In this document: positions 1 to 4,234 of the stretch, piece after piece | Layout: each line of letters starts with the position of its first letter | Position numbering within the stretch: position 1 is the first letter of the stretch | DNA from: Eubacteriales bacterium | Lineage (GTDB): Bacteria > Bacillota > Clostridia > Christensenellales > CAG-138 | Length of the DNA: 5,178 nt | Direction: 5' to 3' | Assembly: GCA_030695285.1 (NCBI GenBank) | Contig: JAUYTF010000302.1 | Coordinates: 1-5,178 of the forward strand | Notes under the pieces: model-generated | Database searches by the model: none | What the model was told of the DNA's origin: nothing | Seen by the model: only the letters and a program-made list of their open reading frames with translations | Translations under genes and position numbers: made by a program

Positions 1-2
1 TA

Positions 3-167
3 GGATATACTTTCTTGGTTCAATCTGCCTCAGGTGTAGATATGAAGCTGCCAGAGCGATACAAGTGGAATCTGGTTTATTCAAACGTGACGCAAAAATG
101 GTATTATCACTCAATCAAAGATTCCAATGAGATTAATATAGAAACGCTCTCAATCTCAAAGGATTAA
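3..167 (+). CDS. C-terminal end of an unrecognised protein (partial)
   Basis: An open frame runs in from the left edge and ends at TAA 165-167, giving 54 residues. The peptide is polar and rich in aromatic residues (YKWNLVYSN, QKWYYHSIKD) and has no hydrophobic segment, so the visible end is soluble. It could be the last strands of a beta-rich domain, but that is inference. I recognise no family. The frame is supported by the lack of stops, a plausible amino-acid mix and a terminator hairpin starting 68 bases after the stop. The gene converges on the prophage remnant. The start and most of the protein lie outside the window. Confidence 0.55.
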   Translation, partial: GYTFLVQSASGVDMKLPERYKWNLVYSNVTQKWYYHSIKDSNEINIETLSISKD

Positions 168-227
168 CTGGCACATTTCGTCCAAGGATATGTTTTCGAC
201 AGGAAAGACAAAACCTGTCACAAACTC

Positions 228-273
228 AAAAAACAGCCCGGTCATTCGGCCGGGCTCAGTCTGTGCTTTTTTT
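228..273. terminator. Bidirectional terminator between convergent genes
   Basis: A 7-bp stem, AGCCCGG (235-241) with CCGGGCT (250-256), encloses an 8-base loop. On the minus strand it is followed after one base by six T (228-233), a classical intrinsic terminator for the HNH/prophage side. On the plus strand a run of seven T (267-273) lies ten bases beyond the stem; it can serve the leftmost gene, perhaps less efficiently. A weaker 6-bp hairpin, GACAGG/CCTGTC at 198-219, precedes it. Confidence 0.75.
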
Positions 274-435
274 GTGTTTCGTCCATTCCGAACCGTGATC
301 CTTGAATGACAGCTTTTGCAAAGCGCGAACAGATTGTTTTCATCGTGCGTGCCGCCCTTTGCTAGCGACACAATGTGATGCACATCCTACGCCGACGTTT
401 CCCTTTTTCAGAAATATCATTAGTGGATCGCTATT
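256..435 (-). pseudogene. HNH endonuclease, frameshifted phage type
   Basis: From 383 downward the minus strand encodes HHIVSLAKGGTHDENN and then CKSCHSR. This is the core of phage HNH nucleases: a His-His pair, the Asn of the third motif and the second zinc-binding CxxC. Such proteins nick DNA and usually sit by the terminase genes. Upstream, another frame reads SDPLMIFLKKGNVGV (about 388-430), matching the usual part before the HNH core, but its first CxxC is absent. A frameshift between about 384 and 395 separates the two, and TAG 387-389 blocks the core frame. At the 3' end the frame runs on through the terminator hairpin to 156; one extra base in the A7 run (267-273) would restore a stop at 256-258, just before that hairpin. 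I judge it non-functional. Confidence 0.7.
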
Positions 436-508
436 AACCCCTAAACAAATAGTGATTATAACTTATCCTGTAGTCAATTGAACCATGCTATCTATTAATA
501 TCCAACCC

Positions 509-724
509 CTACGCCGTTCTTTTCCAAAAATGACAGGTGATATATGCTTGCAGGTTGTTGTGCGCCGTACCGCTGCCGATATTACCGACAGTGCCAGATA
601 CCGTCGCGGTGTGATTGTGCGATCCCCCTGTGCCGGTTGTCTGCCCGCTTGAGCTGCCACCGTTGATCATATAGTAATAGGTAGAGGCAGCGCTGCTACC
701 ACGCCTGCGTGCGACGATCATTCT
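509..724 (-). pseudogene. C-terminal fragment of phage tail-fibre/collar protein
   Basis: The peptide has the typical end of phage tail-fibre or collar-like proteins: a YYYMINGG segment, a Gly/Ser/Thr-rich stretch with SHNHTATVSG, then GSGTAHNNLQ and the ending ITCHFWKRTA before the stop at 509-511. In this family the HNH-like His motif and the TAHNN-Q-Y...WKR ending form the receptor-proximal tip. Only about the last 70 residues remain. There is no start codon or ribosome site of its own; the frame instead continues directly from the tape-measure fragment, which points to a deletion joining two formerly distant tail genes near 720-732. Confidence 0.72.
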
Positions 725-982
725 CTCAAAACAAGAAGTCGCGTTCTGCAACGCGTCCTCGATGGTTTCGACCTTATCTTATTGAGCATCGATCTCTTTT
801 CGCAGGACTTGGTTCCGGGCGGTCAGCGCAACGACTGATTTGTCTTGCTTGTTAAATTGGGAAATGGCGAGGCTCATCTCGCTCCCAGGCGCCTCCAATG
901 ACCGATTGATCTCGGAGAGCGATTTTTGGAACACCTGTTCTCCCCCGGTTCCGATCTTGAGGCCGAAATCAGAGTTGACCCT
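725..982 (-). pseudogene. N-terminal fragment of phage tail tape-measure protein
   Basis: The minus-strand frame reads VNSDFGLKIGTGGEQVFQKS, then LSEINRSLEAPGSEMSLAIS and QFNKQDKSVVALTARNQVLR, then KEIDAQ, a TAA, and DKVETIEDALQNATSCF. This is the conserved coiled start of siphovirus tape-measure proteins, which set tail length and assist DNA passage. A strong AAAGGAGG (minus strand, 995-1002) precedes it, but no start codon is properly placed; AGG at 980-982 may be a mutated ATG. TAA at 779-781 stands where Lys is usual (a one-base AAA to TAA change). The body of the protein, normally many hundreds of residues, is missing, and the frame passes into tail-fibre sequence at about 720-732. The N-terminal match is from memory of the family. 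Confidence 0.72.
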
Positions 983-1066
983 ATGCGCAGAAATCCTCCT
1001 TTCTGCAGTCTAAAGCCGTACCCTGCTACTGAATGCACTTTTCCAAGCATAAATGACGCGAAACTC

Positions 1067-1095
1067 TTGCATCACTATGGTTTTCACTGTACAAT
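1067..1095 (+). promoter_or_regulatory. Sigma-70-type promoter of degV
   Basis: TTGCAT (1067-1072) and TACAAT (1090-1095) are separated by exactly 17 bases, each one or two bases from consensus. The expected transcript start is near 1102, giving a leader of about 90 bases before degV. Confidence 0.7.
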
Positions 1096-1103
1096 AACCT
1101 TAT

Positions 1104-1120
1104 CTAGTATTGAATACTAG
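1104..1120. promoter_or_regulatory. Perfect palindromic operator candidate in the degV leader
   Basis: CTAGTATTGAATACTAG is a perfect inverted repeat of 8 bases around one central G. It starts nine bases after the -10 box, at about +3 to +19, an ideal place for a repressor to block transcription. The half-sites TAGTA and TACTA are five bases apart, which from memory matches the geometry of FapR fatty-acid-repressor operators. The repressor identity is inference; GntR, MarR or TetR proteins could use a similar site. It lacks a GC-rich stem and T-run, so it is not a terminator. Confidence 0.6.
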
Positions 1121-1153
1121 CAATCCTATTTTAAAGAACCACAATCAAAAACA

Positions 1154-1174
1154 GCGTGCCGCGCCGCGGCATGC
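1154..1174 (+). other. GC-rich hairpin in the degV leader
   Basis: GCGTGCCGC (1154-1162) pairs with GCGGCATGC (1166-1174) through nine pairs including one G-U, around a three-base loop. It ends seven bases before the GAGG ribosome site at 1181-1184. With no T-run it is not a terminator; it may stabilise the mRNA or keep the ribosome site in single-stranded DNA/RNA context. No function is proven. Confidence 0.45.
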
Positions 1175-1190
1175 GGAAGCGAGGCAAATC

Positions 1191-2054
1191 ATGAGTTACC
1201 GCATTTTTACCGACGCGACCAGCGACCTACCGACGAAGATTACCGAACAGCTGAACATTGCCGTGCTGCCCATGGGCTTCACGATGGACGAGAAAGAATA
1301 CTTCTACATCCCCGGACGCTCTGACATGCCCATCGAAACGTTCTATGAGAAGATGCGCGCCGGTGTGAAAGCGATTACCGCACAAATCAACGACTATACG
1401 TTTATCGAAGCTTTTGAACCCGTGCTTAAAGCTGGTGAAGATGTGCTTTACATCGGCTTGTCCTCTAAGCTCTCGGGAACGGTGCAGTCCGCCGTCAATG
1501 CGGCAAAAGAACTTTCGGCCAAATACCCTGAGCGAAAGGTGGTCGTGATTGACTCTTACTCCGGCTCCCTTGGCGAAGGATTACTTGTGTATTACGCTGC
1601 GCGCAAGAAAGATCTGAGTTTAGACGAACTGGCCATGTGGGTCGAAGAGAACAAGCTTCGCTTTGCTCACTGGGTCACTGTGGACGACCTCGTCTACCTC
1701 AAGAGTGGTGGACGCATCAGCGGATCCACTGCGGCCATTGCCACCGTTCTCAACATCAAGCCCATCATGCATATGGATAACGATGGTTACCTCGTCGCCG
1801 CGGAAAAGGTACATGGCCGAAAGAAGGCCCTGCGCGCGCTATTTGACCGTATGGAGAAGACCGTGGATACCGTCGCGACCGACACCATGTTCATCGGCCA
1901 CTGCGATGCGGTAGCAGATGCGGAGTACGTTGCTACGCTCATTCGCGAAAAGTACCCTAACATGATAGTGCACATCGACACCATCGGTACGAGCATCGGC
2001 GCACACACCGGTCCCGGAACCATTGCGCTGTTCTTTGTTGCCAACGAACGGTAA
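1191..2054 (+). CDS. DegV/FakB family fatty-acid-binding protein
   Basis: This 287-residue protein has the usual length of the DegV family, cytosolic proteins that bind a fatty acid. In Firmicutes many act as FakB, presenting the acyl chain to the kinase FakA for phosphorylation and entry into phospholipid synthesis. Visible family motifs are TDATSD at residues 7-12, SSKLSGT at 91-97 (fatty-acid carboxylate site), DSYSGSLGEG at 121-130, the KSGGRI loop at 171-176 and IGAHTGPG at 269-276 with its conserved His272. All expected landmarks are present, so it looks functional. ATG 1191 is chosen because GAGG lies six bases upstream; a longer TTG start at 1110 would fall inside the palindrome with no ribosome site. 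It is a single-gene unit with its own promoter and terminator. No fakA is in view, and the bound fatty acid cannot be predicted. Confidence 0.93.
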   Translation: MSYRIFTDATSDLPTKITEQLNIAVLPMGFTMDEKEYFYIPGRSDMPIETFYEKMRAGVKAITAQINDYTFIEAFEPVLKAGEDVLYIGLSSKLSGTVQSAVNAAKELSAKYPERKVVVIDSYSGSLGEGLLVYYAARKKDLSLDELAMWVEENKLRFAHWVTVDDLVYLKSGGRISGSTAAIATVLNIKPIMHMDNDGYLVAAEKVHGRKKALRALFDRMEKTVDTVATDTMFIGHCDAVADAEYVATLIREKYPNMIVHIDTIGTSIGAHTGPGTIALFFVANER

Positions 2055-2070
2055 CGTATCCGATTTGCAC

Positions 2071-2097
2071 AAACGAGCGGGATTTACCCGCTCGTTT
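2071..2097 (+). terminator. Intrinsic terminator of degV
   Basis: A perfect 11-bp stem, AAACGAGCGGG (2071-2081) with CCCGCTCGTTT (2087-2097), encloses the five-base loop ATTTA. The stem ends in T and is followed by another T, giving a four-base U-run. It begins 17 bases after the degV stop. Confidence 0.88.
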
Positions 2098-2122
2098 TGC
2101 CTGTTCCCCGACAGGCCCCCGA

Positions 2123-2151
2123 TTGTCTGGTTAAATAAACCGCGCTAGAAT
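2123..2151 (+). promoter_or_regulatory. Promoter-like site with no clear gene
   Basis: TTGTCT (2123-2128) and TAGAAT (2146-2151) are 17 bases apart, directly after the degV terminator. The only frame close downstream is a 24-codon one at 2191-2265 (starts MMQPNMSTRK) without a convincing ribosome site. The promoter may be a leftover from a gene lost when the insertion sequence entered, or it may drive a short RNA. Confidence 0.4.
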
Positions 2152-2236
2152 GATAAAAATAAGCCTTTGCCGGAACCTCGTTACCAATATATGATGCAGC
2201 CAAATATGAGTACTCGAAAATGCGAGATCCAATGGA

Positions 2237-2277
2237 CAATTATCGGAATCTCCACACTGTTGTGAGCAATTATCGGA
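2237..2277 (+). repeat. Short direct repeat, two 11-base copies
   Basis: CAATTATCGGA occurs at 2237-2247 and again at 2267-2277, a period of 30 bases (about three helical turns). The flanks also look alike (AATCT and TCTT after the copies). This could be a pair of protein-binding sites on one DNA face or a trace of insertion/excision; chance is possible in this AT-rich stretch. Confidence 0.4.
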
Positions 2278-2376
2278 TCTTATTCTTGCAGTATAAGTGT
2301 TGACTGCTTCAGCCAGACGATCCTACAAAAAAGATGCGACAATATCATCAATATAGTATTCTCAATAAATTGGTTC

Positions 2377-2404
2377 TTGAGCTCTATGCGAGGCCTCCTA
2401 TAAT
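2377..2404 (+). promoter_or_regulatory. Promoter-like site pointing into the transposase antisense strand
   Basis: TTGAGC (2377-2382) and a perfect TATAAT (2399-2404) are 16 bases apart. A transcript would start near 2411 and run antisense to the transposase remnant that begins at 2462. No plus-strand gene follows. It may be an outward or antisense promoter of the element, or a chance match. Confidence 0.35.
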
Positions 2405-2461
2405 GCACCCTAGAACGAATGCCGTAAACTACCTCAAGTTCATTCGCGGAGGCAATCTGAA

Positions 2462-2899
2462 TCAAACCGCCAAGCCAAAGCGCTTGTCAGCCAAATACAG
2501 ATTCGCCAGCGCGAACACCATATGCAGTTTTTCGTCTTGTTTTCGTCGCCTCTTATATCGCGTCTTAGGATAGCCGAATGTTCCTTTTACAACTCCGAAT
2601 ACATGCTCGACTTTCGCACGTACTGATGATTTTTCCCGCTCGCGCCTTTTGATTTGCCCCATGGAACGCACTGTGTTATGTTTGCGCTGCGATGGCCTGC
2701 GATTGATTTTATATTGGGTTTTTTTCCCGCGTTTGTTGCGAGTGAGAGCATCTTCGTGTTGATCAGCCCCGAGAAAAACGGAATCACCGTGCACGTTTTC
2801 CTCTTCTCCGTGCAGCAGTTTCGCTGTTATCGTCACATCATGCACATTGGCTGCAGTTGTTTCCAGATGATTCCTAGTTTATTAACCTTGCTCCTCGAC
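2462..2899 (-). pseudogene. IS5-family DDE transposase, C-terminal remnant
   Basis: The minus strand encodes LETTAANVHDVTITAKLLHG, then HGDSVFLGADQHEDALTRNK, a basic stretch, and SSVRAKVEHVFGVVKGTFGY, ending LANLYLADKRFGLAV. Counting from GTG 2845, Asp21 of GDS is the second catalytic Asp and Glu80 the third acidic residue; R76, E80 and K87 fit the R(3)E(6)K part of the IS5 DDE signature. Transposase cuts and joins element ends. The N-terminal half with the first Asp is missing, and two adjacent TAA codons (2879-2884) interrupt the frame; VEEQG just upstream (2885-2899) is probably the last recognisable part. GDSVF in place of the usual GDSGY also suggests decay. The piece lies between noncoding DNA and the AT-rich phosphatidyltransferase gene, so a deletion or later insertion removed its 5' half. 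It cannot be active. Confidence 0.85.
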
Positions 2900-2958
2900 C
2901 ATAAAGCGGGGGCAGATCATGTATATTATGCTTCCGAAATTATTTACACCAGAGCTCC

Positions 2959-3597
2959 TTATATCTGTTTATCGTCTAAGGCACTGTCTTCGCGCTTTTT
3001 GGAATCCTTGATGTGATTTTGGTTTGACAGCCGTTCATTCTTCATCAATGTTAAAATTGAACTTGTATCAGGGTCTACTTCACCATATTTGATGAATATC
3101 GCAATTTCTTCTGTGAATCCGACATAGTAAATGACAAGTATCATTGAGATGATATATGTGGTATCAAAGAAGTATGAAAGTATAAGCAGAAAGTAAACCA
3201 ACACGCCATTGAGTTTCAGCAAGAATGTATGCATCATAATTGGTTTTTTACATCTGATGGAGGACACCACAAAAGACAAACCAAACAAGACAAAAAATGC
3301 GATCAACATAATGTTATTCGGTTTTAAGTATGCAGGATAGAGCCTTGCAATAAAGTATGCCGATGATACATAAAAGAATATATCAGCAAACGAATCTAGC
3401 GCTTTTCCCAGTTTCGTCTTTTGGTTAAGCATTCTTGCAATCAGACCATCAAAAAAGTCGGTTGAGCCTAATATTGCGTATCCGATCAGAAATGCCACCC
3501 TCATCTCTTTAATAGCGAAAAAAAACAAAACTGGTAGAAAAACAAATCGAGATAGCGATAAGATATTGGGTATAGTAATATTCTCTTTCTTGAACAT
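2959..3597 (-). CDS. CDP-alcohol phosphatidyltransferase (PgsA-like membrane enzyme)
   Basis: This 212-residue integral membrane protein belongs to the family that joins a CDP-linked lipid to an alcohol (glycerol phosphate, inositol phosphate, serine and others), releasing CMP. The signature D(2)DG(2)AR(8)G(3)D(3)D is complete: D47, D50, G51, A54, R55, G64, D68 and D72, which hold the metal ions and the CDP group. PNILSLSR at 10-17 matches the usual start of helix 1. Five or six hydrophobic segments lie at about 12-29, 33-46, 74-90, 96-114, 130-145 and 148-168, then a polar tail of about 40 residues. ATG 3597 is chosen because AAGGAG (3605-3610) lies seven bases upstream; GTG 3603 would be one base from it. 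The alcohol substrate cannot be told. The gene is much richer in A+T than its neighbours, suggesting transfer. Confidence 0.88.
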   Translation of the reverse strand: MFKKENITIPNILSLSRFVFLPVLFFFAIKEMRVAFLIGYAILGSTDFFDGLIARMLNQKTKLGKALDSFADIFFYVSSAYFIARLYPAYLKPNNIMLIAFFVLFGLSFVVSSIRCKKPIMMHTFLLKLNGVLVYFLLILSYFFDTTYIISMILVIYYVGFTEEIAIFIKYGEVDPDTSSILTLMKNERLSNQNHIKDSKKREDSALDDKQI

Positions 3598-3645
3598 ACG
3601 CACTCTCCTTAGATATTTTAAAAGTCTTTATCATTTCATAAAAAG

Positions 3646-3673
3646 AGTATAGTACCTGAATTCGATGTGTAAA
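3646..3673 (-). promoter_or_regulatory. Promoter of the CDP-alcohol phosphatidyltransferase gene
   Basis: On the minus strand TTTACA (3668-3673) and TATACT (3646-3651) are 16 bases apart, each one base from the sigma-70 consensus. Transcription would start near 3639, leaving a leader of about 40 bases that contains the AAGGAG ribosome site. Confidence 0.65.
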
Positions 3674-4172
3674 ATTTTATTAGAATCCATCAACTCAATC
3701 TCACTAAGTAATCAGACCTGATATTTGATCATACTACCATGTTCGACATCACCTTACAATCATAATCGAAAATTATAGTTCGAATGCAATAAAATGCGTA
3801 CACAAAGCAAATACAGCAGCACTGGCAGCGTGCCGTCGAACACACCTGCGAGAAAGTTGATCTTTGCCACGAACTCGATCACGTTGCCGATATGTTGGCA
3901 TGCCTTTAAATGCCGCGCTTAGCGTCCTTCGCAATCAAAATTAATAAACTAGAACCCCCTCTCCATCGACCGTTTCATTGTATCTACGTTAGCGGCTAAA
4001 GAGACGCAGCCCCATGAATCGAACTCTGAACCCCTCATTCTTAATACAGTGGATAAACCGTAACCCCGAAAATCAAGAGTACACCCTTGTAAAATTTGTT
4101 CCTCCTATGGAAAGAGTTTTAGCAACAGCATCACATCGCCCGATTGACAGAAAGGTCGAAACAACAAACAAA
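3674..4172. other. Long intergenic stretch, mostly without recognisable genes
   Basis: About 3674-3790 is AT-rich with no feature I can name. About 3790-3910 carries a coding-like minus-strand segment listed separately. From 3910 to 4172 no reliable gene is visible on either strand. A plus-strand frame at 4014-4229 (71 codons) lacks a ribosome site and runs through the terminator of the neighbouring gene, so it is not called. No RNA gene could be folded convincingly from the tRNA-like GAATCGAAC at 4016-4024. Confidence 0.5.
3795..3906 (-). pseudogene. Possible remnant of a membrane-protein gene
   Basis: The minus strand reads HIGNVIEFVAKINFLAGVFD then GTLPVLLYLLCVRILL. The codons are GC-rich in the third position in the first part, like the host genes and unlike the surrounding AT-rich DNA, and the peptide alternates plausible hydrophobic and polar blocks. 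The open frame ends at a stop near 3760 after the sequence turns AT-rich. No start codon with a ribosome site is seen. I do not recognise the family. It may be an inner piece of a broken transporter gene, or chance. Confidence 0.28.
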
Positions 4173-4200
4173 CGAGGCTGCCGATTCCGCGGCAGCCTCG
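4161..4200 (-). terminator. Intrinsic terminator of the substrate-binding-protein gene
   Basis: An 11-bp perfect stem, CGAGGCTGCCG (4173-4183) with CGGCAGCCTCG (4190-4200), encloses a six-base loop. Read on the minus strand it is followed by TTTGTTTGTTGTTT (4159-4172). It lies 34 bases past the stop of the gene, indicating that this is the last gene of its transcript. Confidence 0.85.
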
Positions 4201-4234
4201 CTCACAAGGAGGGACTCAGACGAAGCTAGATTAC

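Larger units (their letters stand above)
235..984 (-). mobile_element. Decayed prophage remnant (tail and HNH genes)
   Basis: Three phage-type gene pieces lie on the minus strand: the start of a tape-measure protein, the end of a tail-fibre/collar protein and an HNH endonuclease. Every piece is damaged: a lost start codon, a nonsense codon, a deletion fusion or a frameshift. No integrase, terminase, capsid or attachment site is visible in this window, so this is a relic or the inner edge of a larger remnant. The intact degV promoter begins about 80 bases beyond the tape-measure end. Confidence 0.7.
2099..2461. other. Noncoding stretch between degV and the transposase remnant
   Basis: I see no credible protein gene here. 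The stretch holds the promoter-like site at 2123-2151, the weak 24-codon frame at 2191-2265, a direct repeat CAATTATCGGA at 2237-2247 and 2267-2277, and a second promoter-like site at 2377-2404. Part of it is probably the 3' end of the insertion sequence, but I cannot define its terminal inverted repeat. A 61-codon minus frame (2280-2465) starts at the transposase stop and has no family resemblance or ribosome site. Confidence 0.5.

Noticed and set aside
463..660. 65-codon minus-strand frame overlapping the tail-fibre remnant
   Set aside because: It is a shifted-frame shadow of the Gly/Ser-rich tail-fibre sequence.
926..1120. 64-codon plus-strand frame
   Set aside because: It is antisense to the tape-measure remnant and crosses the degV promoter and palindrome.
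1110..1190. Longer degV start at TTG 1110, adding 27 residues
   Set aside because: This start lies inside the palindrome, has no ribosome site, and the added residues are unlike the family; ATG 1191 has GAGG at correct distance and gives the family's usual N-terminus.
2280..2465. 61-codon minus-strand frame after the transposase stop
   Set aside because: It starts at TTG overlapping the transposase end, lacks a ribosome site and resembles no family; it is probably the noncoding end of the element.
3598..3603. GTG start at 3603 for the phosphatidyltransferase
   Set aside because: The AAGGAG ribosome site would be only one base from GTG but is seven bases from ATG 3597.
3990..4060. tRNA-like T-loop (GAATCGAAC on the plus strand, GTTCGATTC on the minus strand) near 4016-4024
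   Set aside because: The flanking bases do not form a T-stem, and no acceptor, anticodon or D arm could be paired, so it is not called as a tRNA or tRNA fragment.
4014..4229. 71-codon plus-strand frame
   Set aside because: It has no ribosome site or family resemblance and runs through the perfect terminator hairpin of the opposite gene.
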